Shown here one piece after another: positions 1 to 5,677 of a DNA stretch of 11,046 nt. A program made the position numbers and the translations under genes. Under the pieces are notes generated by a model that saw only the letters and a program-made list of their open reading frames with translations, was not told the origin of the DNA and searched no databases. The DNA comes from Gammaproteobacteria bacterium (GTDB lineage Bacteria; Pseudomonadota; Gammaproteobacteria; Steroidobacterales; Steroidobacteraceae), in contig JAQGOE010000073.1 of the NCBI GenBank assembly GCA_028293725.1, forward strand, positions 1 through 11,046. Reading direction: 5' to 3'. Each line of letters opens with the position of its first letter. Position 1 is the stretch's first letter.

Positions 1-2
1 GG

Positions 3-1346
3 TCACTTGGCGAAGAACGCAATGTCGACCGCCCGCGCCATGGCTTCGTTCCCAACATCGTTAGGATGGACGTGGTCCCCCGAGTCGAACCGCGACAACA
101 ACCTGCGCGGGTGATCGGGGTCGCGCATGACCGTGTCGAAGTCGATGACCTGGTCGAACAACCCGCACGTGAGGATCCATCGGTTGACCTCTTGCCGCAC
201 CGTCTCGCCCGCTTCGTTGAAGGTCCACACACCTTCCCAGGGTAGGATGGTTGCCCCAATGACCTTCAGCCCATGGACGTGAGCTTTCTCGATAAATTTG
301 CGATACCCCTCGATCAGCTCATCGCCGCTCACCCGCTCACCCGGAGGGATCCCGGGAAGCGCACGAAAGCTGATGTCATTGATCCCTTCGAGCAACAGAA
401 CCCAATGGACTCCCGGGCGCGCCAGCACATCCCTATCGAAACGCGCCAGCGCATTCGTACCCGCGCCATCATGGAGCATGCGATTCCCGGAGATGCCGAC
501 GTTCGCAACCGCGACCATCCCGGTTGACTTGTTATCCAGCAGCCGTCCGGCGAGTACAGAGGGCCACGCCCGGTCCGTATCGGGTGTTGTCGCAAAGCCA
601 TCGGTAATGGAATCGCCGAAAGCCACCAGACCCGCGGCCTTGGAAGGGGTGAGGACATCGATGCCGGTCAGCCAGAAGTACGATCTGTTCTGGCTCGTGC
701 CGGCAAGGCTGGCACTGGCTGTGGTGTCGCCATTGCTGATGTAGGTGGTATGCAAGCCCAACGAGTGCACGGTCAGCGGACTCGTGTTGTGCGGGACGTA
801 AAGCGAGACGACGACATCGCTCAACGCCGGAACGGGTAAATCGACCGGGTCACTGACAATCAGCGCGCCGGGTTCGATCGTGAACGCCTGGCTGCCGCCA
901 ACGGTGATCACCCGGTCCGACCCGGGACGGATCGACTCACCGTTGTTGGAACGGATGCCGGATGCCACCCGGGCCGCCCCGATGGCGACCGCGGTCAATC
1001 CCTGCGCGTTGGAAAGTTGGATCCGGAGCTGCCGGCCCCCGATGCTCACCCGCGCAACCATGCGCACGGTCTGGTTGTCGATCCGCTCCGGGATAGGTGC
1101 AATCGGCGAGGGTGGAGGCGGCTTGCCGGAGGACTGCGCAGGGGCCGCCTGCTGCGGTGGCGGCTTGTTCAACCAGGGCGGCATTTCGGTGGTCGTCAAT
1201 TGCTGTGCCGTCGCCCAGGTAGCCACCCAGCGCTGCCCTGGAATCTCAGCCGCTGCGGCCGTCGAGAAAAACTGGGCCCCCATGAGGCCGGCCAGGCCGA
1301 CGAGAACGCCGCTGACCCACACTCCTACCCCGGTTCGCTGACTCAT
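3..1346 (-). CDS. Exported SGNH/GDSL-family ester hydrolase (XynE-like)
   Basis: Predicted serine esterase or acetylesterase of 447 aa, acting outside the cytoplasm. The frame is open further upstream, but I start at the ATG ending at 1346. It has a purine-rich ribosome site (GGGAGGGGGGG) just before it and opens directly into a signal peptide (hydrophobic residues about 8-33, cleavage near the AAA-AE junction at 31-34). A Pro-rich segment (about 61-88) follows, then an N-terminal beta-rich region. The SGNH domain begins near 238: block I GDSITDG with Ser246, block II glycine in NVGISGN (284-287), block III GIND (321-324, Asn323) and block V DHVHPND with Asp424 and His427. All catalytic blocks are intact. 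The layout (WVATWATAQ opening, DNQTVRMVARVSIGG, GDSITDG) matches the family that includes XynE-like carbohydrate esterases. The true acyl substrate cannot be read from sequence. It is divergent from the sucrose permease, with a LacI-type operator 23 bp upstream of its start. Confidence 0.92.
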   Translation of the reverse strand: MSQRTGVGVWVSGVLVGLAGLMGAQFFSTAAAAEIPGQRWVATWATAQQLTTTEMPPWLNKPPPQQAAPAQSSGKPPPPSPIAPIPERIDNQTVRMVARVSIGGRQLRIQLSNAQGLTAVAIGAARVASGIRSNNGESIRPGSDRVITVGGSQAFTIEPGALIVSDPVDLPVPALSDVVVSLYVPHNTSPLTVHSLGLHTTYISNGDTTASASLAGTSQNRSYFWLTGIDVLTPSKAAGLVAFGDSITDGFATTPDTDRAWPSVLAGRLLDNKSTGMVAVANVGISGNRMLHDGAGTNALARFDRDVLARPGVHWVLLLEGINDISFRALPGIPPGERVSGDELIEGYRKFIEKAHVHGLKVIGATILPWEGVWTFNEAGETVRQEVNRWILTCGLFDQVIDFDTVMRDPDHPRRLLSRFDSGDHVHPNDVGNEAMARAVDIAFFAK

Positions 1347-1369
1347 GCCGCACCCCCCCTCCCGCCAGA

Positions 1370-1383
1370 CGCAATCGTTTGCG
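1370..1383. promoter_or_regulatory. LacI-type operator 1 (SGNH hydrolase side)
   Basis: The site CGCAATCGTTTGCG matches the locus palindrome CGCAAACGTTTGCG at 13 of 14 positions. It has the central CG typical of LacI-family operators. It lies 23 bp upstream of the SGNH hydrolase start and 109 bp centre-to-centre from operator 2. The likely binding protein is the LacI-family regulator encoded at 8969-10081; this is inferred from the shared motif and the locus. Confidence 0.7.
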
Positions 1384-1387
1384 CCCA

Positions 1388-1416
1388 AGTGTGCTGACAA
1401 CCATGATCTTTGTAAA
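1388..1416 (-). promoter_or_regulatory. Candidate sigma-70 promoter for the SGNH hydrolase
   Basis: Reading the minus strand, a -35-like TTTACA (plus-strand 1411-1416) is separated by 17 bp from a weak -10-like CACACT (1388-1393, three of six consensus bases). Operator 1 lies immediately downstream, over the expected transcription start, which would suit repression. The -35 is good but the -10 is poor, so this is tentative. Confidence 0.3.
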
Positions 1417-1477
1417 GCACACGCGCTGCCCTGCGGCGATCGCCCCAAGCCCAGCACCCACCGGGCGCCTGCATTCA

Positions 1478-1506
1478 TTGAAAACGTTTGCGTCTGCCTG
1501 TATTTT
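1478..1506 (+). promoter_or_regulatory. Sigma-70-like promoter of the permease/sucrose phosphorylase operon
   Basis: TTGAAA (1478-1483) and TATTTT (1501-1506) are separated by exactly 17 bp, a good match to a housekeeping promoter. Operator 2 (1479-1492) overlaps the -35 and part of the spacer, so a bound repressor would exclude RNA polymerase. Expected transcription start is near 1513, leaving a leader of about 50 nt before the permease ATG. Confidence 0.6.
1479..1492. promoter_or_regulatory. LacI-type operator 2 (permease side)
   Basis: TGAAAACGTTTGCG matches the locus palindrome at 12 of 14 positions; the right half-site and central ACGT are exact. It overlaps the -35 hexamer of the predicted permease promoter, a classic repressor position. 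It forms a pair with operator 1 in the same divergent region. Confidence 0.75.
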
Positions 1507-1563
1507 AGCGGCGCTCGCTTGCGGTGCAGCCGTGGGGACAGCAACTATTCCAGCAAGGTATCG

Positions 1564-2817
1564 ATGAGCGCACCCAACACCGCCGGCGACGAGGCCAATC
1601 TACGGCGCACACGCGCGCTGGTCTGCCTCATGTTTCTCACCTTCGCGATGACGAGCGACGCTGTCGGGGGGGTGATCCCGCTGATCATCGACGAATTCGG
1701 ACTGAGCATGAAGGCCGCTGGTGCGTTCCACTACGCGCCCATGACGGCGATGGCTTTTGGCGCCCTCCTCCTCGGGTTTCTCGCTGACCGCCTGGGCCGC
1801 AAGCGCACGATCATCCTGGGCCTGGCACTGTACGCATCGGGCTCCATTGCGTTTGCCTTCGGTCACACGTTCGATCTGTTTGTGGGCTTACTCGCGTTGT
1901 CCGGACTCGGGATCAGCATTTTCAAAATAGGCGGACTGGCCCTGGTAGGCGATGTGTCACCGACGGTGGACAGTCACACCAGGCTCATGAACATGGCCGA
2001 GGGCTTCTTCGCCGTGGGCTCGATAGTCGGACCCGCGGTAGTTGCCCTGCTGCTTTCGCGAGGGCTTTCCTGGAAGTGGCTGTATGTCCTGGCTGCCTTG
2101 CTCTGCGTCCTGCTCATCATAGTCGCATCCGGTATCCGCTATCCTGAATCGAGCCCGGGCGAAGCGCGCTCCGGCGAGCGCCAGACCGCAAATCTGCACA
2201 ACACATTGCGACTCTTGAAAGACCCGTACGCGCTGGGGTTCTCTTTCCTCATCACGCTGTATGTCGCAGCCGAGGTCGCTGTTTACGTGTGGATGCCGAC
2301 CTATGTCCGCGCCTATCGCGGCGCCTATTCCTGGCTTCCCACCTATGGTCTCACCCTGTTCTTTCTGTTGCGAGCACTGGGCCGGTTTCTGGCGGTGTGG
2401 CTATTGGGGCGATTTTCCTGGTCCGGCGTACTGGCCCTGTTCGGAGCGCTCATCTTCCTGTGTTTCGCGGGCGCGGTGGCCGGTGGTGTCGACACCGGAG
2501 CGTGGCTGCTGCCTTTGTCGGGATTGTTCATGTCCATGATCTATCCAACCTTGAACTCCAAGGGCATCAGTTGTTTCCCCACGACCCAGCATGGCGCGGC
2601 CGCGGGCGTCATCCTGTTTTTCACGGCCCTTGCCGCGGCCTTGGGTCCGCTTGCCATGGGCGCCGTCAGTGACGCCTACGGCGATCCAAGATCCGGGTTC
2701 GCGCTCGCCAGCGGGTTCGCCCTGCTGCTGTGCGTGGGCCTGGTCATCAATTGGTGGAAGGCTCCCGCCGAGCGGCGGCTGCAGCTCATCGCAAACGGTT
2801 GCGCGACTCGTCCATGA
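1564..2817 (+). CDS. MFS sugar permease, probable sucrose transporter
   Basis: Inner-membrane major facilitator of 417 aa with about 12 hydrophobic segments (first near 17-41). The MFS loop-2 signature GFLADRLGRKR is at 71-81. A long hydrophilic central loop spans about 192-218. A second-half segment, LFMSMIYPTLNSKGI (321-335), recalls sugar permeases of the fucose-permease type. The frame is open from 1345, but I choose the ATG at 1564: it has an AAGGT ribosome site 4 nt upstream, follows the predicted promoter, and gives the normal short cytoplasmic N-terminus. The stop overlaps the start of the sucrose phosphorylase gene (ATGA), so the two are translationally coupled. Placement with that enzyme and with the TonB receptor makes sucrose the likely substrate, the role SuxC or ScrT plays elsewhere. 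Specificity is inferred from context. Confidence 0.92.
   Translation: MSAPNTAGDEANLRRTRALVCLMFLTFAMTSDAVGGVIPLIIDEFGLSMKAAGAFHYAPMTAMAFGALLLGFLADRLGRKRTIILGLALYASGSIAFAFGHTFDLFVGLLALSGLGISIFKIGGLALVGDVSPTVDSHTRLMNMAEGFFAVGSIVGPAVVALLLSRGLSWKWLYVLAALLCVLLIIVASGIRYPESSPGEARSGERQTANLHNTLRLLKDPYALGFSFLITLYVAAEVAVYVWMPTYVRAYRGAYSWLPTYGLTLFFLLRALGRFLAVWLLGRFSWSGVLALFGALIFLCFAGAVAGGVDTGAWLLPLSGLFMSMIYPTLNSKGISCFPTTQHGAAAGVILFFTALAAALGPLAMGAVSDAYGDPRSGFALASGFALLLCVGLVINWWKAPAERRLQLIANGCATRP
2790..2803. promoter_or_regulatory. Operator-like palindrome inside the permease gene, before sucrose phosphorylase
   Basis: CGCAAACGGTTGCG matches the locus operator at 13 of 14 positions, with one mismatch in the right arm. 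It lies inside the last codons of the permease gene and ends ten bases before the sucrose phosphorylase ATG. It could be a roadblock or internal repressor site. It could also be chance, since the same bases encode part of the permease C-terminus. Binding by the local LacI protein is a hypothesis. Confidence 0.45.
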
Positions 2818-4295
2818 AGAATCAAGTCCAACTGATCACCTACGTGGATCGCCTCGCGGGCACGCTGCGCGGCCTGCAGGACCTGCTGTTGCGGGGCCCC
2901 TTGCGCGGCCTGTTTGGAGCCGTACACCTGTTACCGTTCTTTCCTCCAATCGATGGCGCGGATGCCGGCTTCGATCCGATCGACCATACAGCCATCGACA
3001 GCCGCCTCGGCGATTGGCAGGACCTGCGCGCGCTCGGTGCCGAAATCGACATCATGGCCGATGTCATCGTCAACCACATGTCCCGGCATTCCGCGCAGTT
3101 TCAGGACTACCTCGAGCTCGATCACCAGTCCCCTTACGACGGAATGTTCCTCACCTTCGAGCGCGTCTTCCCACAGGGAGCGAGCGAATCCGACCTGCTA
3201 GCCATCTATCGCCCTCGTCCGGGCTTGCCTTTTATCTCAGTTACCCTGGCCGATGGCACGCGCCGCATTTTCTGGACGACCTTCACGCCCGAGCAGATGG
3301 ATATCGACGTGAGACATCCGCGCGGCGTTGAGTATCTCGATAGCATCCTCGAGACATTCAGCGCCAACGGCATACGCATCATCCGTCTTGACGCAGTGGG
3401 TTACGCGATCAAGAAGGCCGGCGAAAGCTGTTTCATGATGCCCGAGACGTTCGAATTCATCGCCGGATTCTCCTCCCGGGCGCAGCGCCTCGGACTGCAG
3501 GTCCTGGTGGAAATCCATTCCTATTACCGGCGGCAGATCGAAATTGCCCGGCACGTCGACTGGGTTTATGACTTTGCGTTACCGCCGCTGGTGTTGCACG
3601 CGCTCTTCAACGGTACGGCGCGACGACTGAAGGACTGGCTGATCGTGCGGCCGCGCAACTGTCTTACCGTGCTCGATACTCACGACGGCATAGGGATCAT
3701 CGACGTTGGGCCCGACCAAGCTGACCCCGCCGCACGACCCGGCCTCCTGCCACCCGAGGAACTCGCGGGGATTGTCGAGCGGATCCATGCAAACACCCAG
3801 GGACAGAGCGTTCGCGCCACAGGCGCGGCGGCCGCCAACCTCGACCTGTACCAAGTCAACTGCACCTTCTACGATGCGTTGGGCCGCGACGATTCGGCCT
3901 ACCTGCTCGCCCGGGCGATCCAGTTCTTCGTGCCGGGCATCCCGCAGATCTACTACGTCGGACTGCTGGCCGGGGGCAACGACATGGACCTCCTGGCCCG
4001 CACGGGTGTGGGCCGCGACATTAACCGCCACCATTACACTCACGCCGAGATTGACGAGTCGCTCGGCAGGCCGGTAGTCCAGCACTTACTCGAGCTGATC
4101 CGACTGCGCAATTCGCACCCCGCTTTTGGGGGCGAGTTCCAGTTGTGCGACACGCCCCAGGAGCGGCTGGAATTGCGCTGGGACAGCGGTGCGCACCACG
4201 CGCGCCTCAGTGTTGAGTTGCCGACACGCGCTTGGCGGGTTGACTACTCCCTGGAGAGCGGGGGAACCGGAGTGTTCGAGCTCCCGCGGTCCTGA
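2814..4295 (+). CDS. scrP: Sucrose phosphorylase (GH13 subfamily 18)
   Basis: Cytoplasmic enzyme of 493 aa that splits sucrose with phosphate into alpha-glucose-1-phosphate and fructose by a double-displacement mechanism. The sequence aligns by eye along nearly its whole length with Bifidobacterium sucrose phosphorylase (about 504 aa): MKNQVQLITYVDRLAG start, FDPIDHT (53-59), IVNHMS (85-90), IYRPRPGLPF (131-140), and the substrate loop NLDLYQVN (342-349). Catalytic residues are present: nucleophile Asp193 in RLDAVGY, acid/base Glu233 in VEIHSYY, transition-state stabiliser Asp291 in LDTHDG. The two specificity loops look like those of true sucrose phosphorylases rather than sucrose-6-phosphate or glucosylglycerate relatives; the fructokinase in the next operon agrees. 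The ATG sits in an ATGA overlap with the permease stop, and no clear ribosome site precedes it, so translation probably depends on coupling. A 20-bp tandem duplication spans its stop codon. Confidence 0.95.
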   Translation: MKNQVQLITYVDRLAGTLRGLQDLLLRGPLRGLFGAVHLLPFFPPIDGADAGFDPIDHTAIDSRLGDWQDLRALGAEIDIMADVIVNHMSRHSAQFQDYLELDHQSPYDGMFLTFERVFPQGASESDLLAIYRPRPGLPFISVTLADGTRRIFWTTFTPEQMDIDVRHPRGVEYLDSILETFSANGIRIIRLDAVGYAIKKAGESCFMMPETFEFIAGFSSRAQRLGLQVLVEIHSYYRRQIEIARHVDWVYDFALPPLVLHALFNGTARRLKDWLIVRPRNCLTVLDTHDGIGIIDVGPDQADPAARPGLLPPEELAGIVERIHANTQGQSVRATGAAAANLDLYQVNCTFYDALGRDDSAYLLARAIQFFVPGIPQIYYVGLLAGGNDMDLLARTGVGRDINRHHYTHAEIDESLGRPVVQHLLELIRLRNSHPAFGGEFQLCDTPQERLELRWDSGAHHARLSVELPTRAWRVDYSLESGGTGVFELPRS

Positions 4296-4316
4296 CCGAG
4301 CTCCCGGCTTCCTGAC
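4277..4316. repeat. 20-bp tandem duplication over the end of sucrose phosphorylase
   Basis: Two adjacent 20-bp units (4277-4296 and 4297-4316) share all but a few bases in the middle. Both begin CGAGCTCCCG and end CCTGAC, and a degenerate third start (CGAACTGCCG) follows at 4317. The first unit contains the stop codon of the sucrose phosphorylase gene. The rest lies in the short space before the converging alpha/beta hydrolase gene. I see no convincing rho-independent terminator here. Confidence 0.7.
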
Positions 4317-4338
4317 CGAACTGCCGCCGCGCTACGAG

Positions 4339-5490
4339 TTACGAGTGGCGAGCAGCGCCGAGGTGACGCGCGAAAAACTTCACGATCACGTCGTAGCACT
4401 CCTGCGATTCCGGAACGTCGGGGTTGTAGAAGAACCCGTGAAACATCCCTTCCCAGACATGTAATTCGGCATCGACACCCAACTTGACCATCTGCGAGTG
4501 GGTGTAGACCGCGGAGCTGAGCTCGAAGCCCCGGGTTCCCGTGATGATCAGGGTGGGCGGGAATCTGCGTAGAACCTCCGCGGAGGTTGCCGGGGCGACG
4601 AGTGGATCGTGAGGGTCGGTCTCGGCTAGATAGCCGAGGCCGGGACGTTTCGCTGCCTTCGATCCCGCATCAACGGGCGGAGGTGGCGCACGGCTTTCCC
4701 CCAGCGGTAACGTCGTATACGTGGCATCGCCGCCAAACCCGAATCCCCCATCCCCCAGGGTGGCACCGGCACAAAAAATTCCAACGGCGCCGGGAGCTGG
4801 CAGTCCATGACTCTGGAACCACGCCACAGACATCCCGGTCAGCATGCCCCCCGCGGAGCATCCATAGATGCCGATATCCTGAGCTCGATAGGTCTTCAGT
4901 AACTCCCGATAGGCTGCCGCGACGTCCTCACTGGCGGCGGGAAAGCGATATTTTGGCCCCTCGCGGTAGTCGAGACTCACCACCTTGATGCGTCCCAACA
5001 CAGCAACGGGTAGGGACTCGAGCTCGGCGCAGCCCGGCCAGCATCCCGAGAAGCCACCGCCGTGCAGATCTATGAGCACGCGCTTGCGGTTCGCAACGGA
5101 AATGCCTTGTTTCGGCGTGTAGACGAAGGCGTGGACACCCCCCACCGTCGTGTCCTGACGCTCTACGGCAAACAAGGCGCGCTGCCGCTGCAGATATCCG
5201 GCCAGCAGCGGGGGCACTCCGTCAGCCTGCACGAGCATTTCGGGCCGTTGCACCTGGTTGAGATGCTCCGCTAGATAGGCCTTACCCTGCGGACTGAGAT
5301 AACTCGACACAGGCACCGTCATTGCGGGCACGTGCACTGTGCCGTCGGCGTCCACCTGCAGCGGCGGTGGCATCGGGGCGTCCTGGGCCGAGGCGAGCGC
5401 GGCACCCAACAGCACGCCGATCGTGAGGGCCGCCACGGGGATCCCGCGACGTAAAGACCGGCCACGGCTGCAACCTCTACTCTGCAACAT
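4339..5490 (-). CDS. Exported HSL-family alpha/beta hydrolase (esterase-like) with altered catalytic acid
   Basis: Predicted exported carboxylesterase-like protein of 383 aa. The ATG ending at 5490 is preceded by a strong G-rich ribosome site (GAAGGGGGGG). The N-terminus is basic, then hydrophobic (16-33), with probable cleavage after ASA at 33-35. Hormone-sensitive-lipase features are the oxyanion motif HGGG (143-146), the nucleophile elbow GCSAG (210-214, Ser212) and a C-terminal catalytic His351 in MFHGFF. In relatives the catalytic acid is normally an Asp in a TGTRD-x-x-LS segment. Here the segment reads TGTRGFELS, with Gly321 at that position, so the triad may be incomplete or Glu323 may substitute. 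It converges with sucrose phosphorylase (43-bp gap) and diverges from the TonB receptor across a region with two LacI-type operators, so it probably shares their regulation. Substrate unknown; an acyl ester of a sugar is a reasonable guess. Confidence 0.9.
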   Translation of the reverse strand: MLQSRGCSRGRSLRRGIPVAALTIGVLLGAALASAQDAPMPPPLQVDADGTVHVPAMTVPVSSYLSPQGKAYLAEHLNQVQRPEMLVQADGVPPLLAGYLQRQRALFAVERQDTTVGGVHAFVYTPKQGISVANRKRVLIDLHGGGFSGCWPGCAELESLPVAVLGRIKVVSLDYREGPKYRFPAASEDVAAAYRELLKTYRAQDIGIYGCSAGGMLTGMSVAWFQSHGLPAPGAVGIFCAGATLGDGGFGFGGDATYTTLPLGESRAPPPPVDAGSKAAKRPGLGYLAETDPHDPLVAPATSAEVLRRFPPTLIITGTRGFELSSAVYTHSQMVKLGVDAELHVWEGMFHGFFYNPDVPESQECYDVIVKFFARHLGAARHS

Positions 5491-5554
5491 ATTCCCCCCC
5501 TTCAGCCTGCGCCTGGTGTTCGTTGCGGCCGACGGGCGCTACTGTGCCAGCCAA

Positions 5555-5568
5555 CGGAAACGTTTGCA
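5555..5568. promoter_or_regulatory. LacI-type operator 3 (hydrolase/receptor divergent region)
   Basis: CGGAAACGTTTGCA matches the locus palindrome at 12 of 14 positions with an exact AAACGTTT core. It lies 64 bp upstream of the alpha/beta hydrolase start and 36 bp centre-to-centre from operator 4, so it could control the leftward gene, the rightward gene, or both. Confidence 0.75.
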
Positions 5569-5589
5569 ATCAGCCGCCACGCATCACGA

Positions 5590-5605
5590 ACGCAAACGTT
5601 TGCGT
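5590..5605. promoter_or_regulatory. LacI-type operator 4, perfect 16-bp palindrome
   Basis: ACGCAAACGTTTGCGT is a perfect 16-bp inverted repeat with a central CG, as expected for a LacI-family homodimer. It is the best site of the set and defines the consensus. It lies upstream of the TonB receptor gene, whose operon also encodes the presumed repressor, so it would provide autoregulation. Confidence 0.85.
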
Positions 5606-5628
5606 CGGATGGCCCGGTGCGCTAGATT
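5599..5628 (+). promoter_or_regulatory. Candidate promoter of the receptor-fructokinase-regulator operon
   Basis: TTTGCG (5599-5604) and TAGATT (5623-5628) are separated by 18 bp. The -35 falls inside the right arm of operator 4, which would explain repression. The hexamers are moderate matches, so the assignment is tentative; a leader of about 40 nt would follow. Confidence 0.35.
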
Positions 5629-5677
5629 TCGCGTCCAGCACGCTGCAAGACAGCCTTTACGAGAACGAGGGGGAAAC

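Noticed and set aside
1345..1563. N-terminal extension of the permease frame, and small overlapping frames in the divergent region
   Set aside because: The stretch holds the promoter and two operators, and the ATG at 1564 has the ribosome site and a normal MFS N-terminus.
3579..4085. Minus-strand open frame opposite sucrose phosphorylase
   Set aside because: It lies wholly within a strongly conserved enzyme gene and shows no independent protein signature.
4296..4338. Bidirectional terminator between sucrose phosphorylase and the alpha/beta hydrolase
   Set aside because: I found no stable hairpin followed by a T run in either direction, only the 20-bp tandem repeat.
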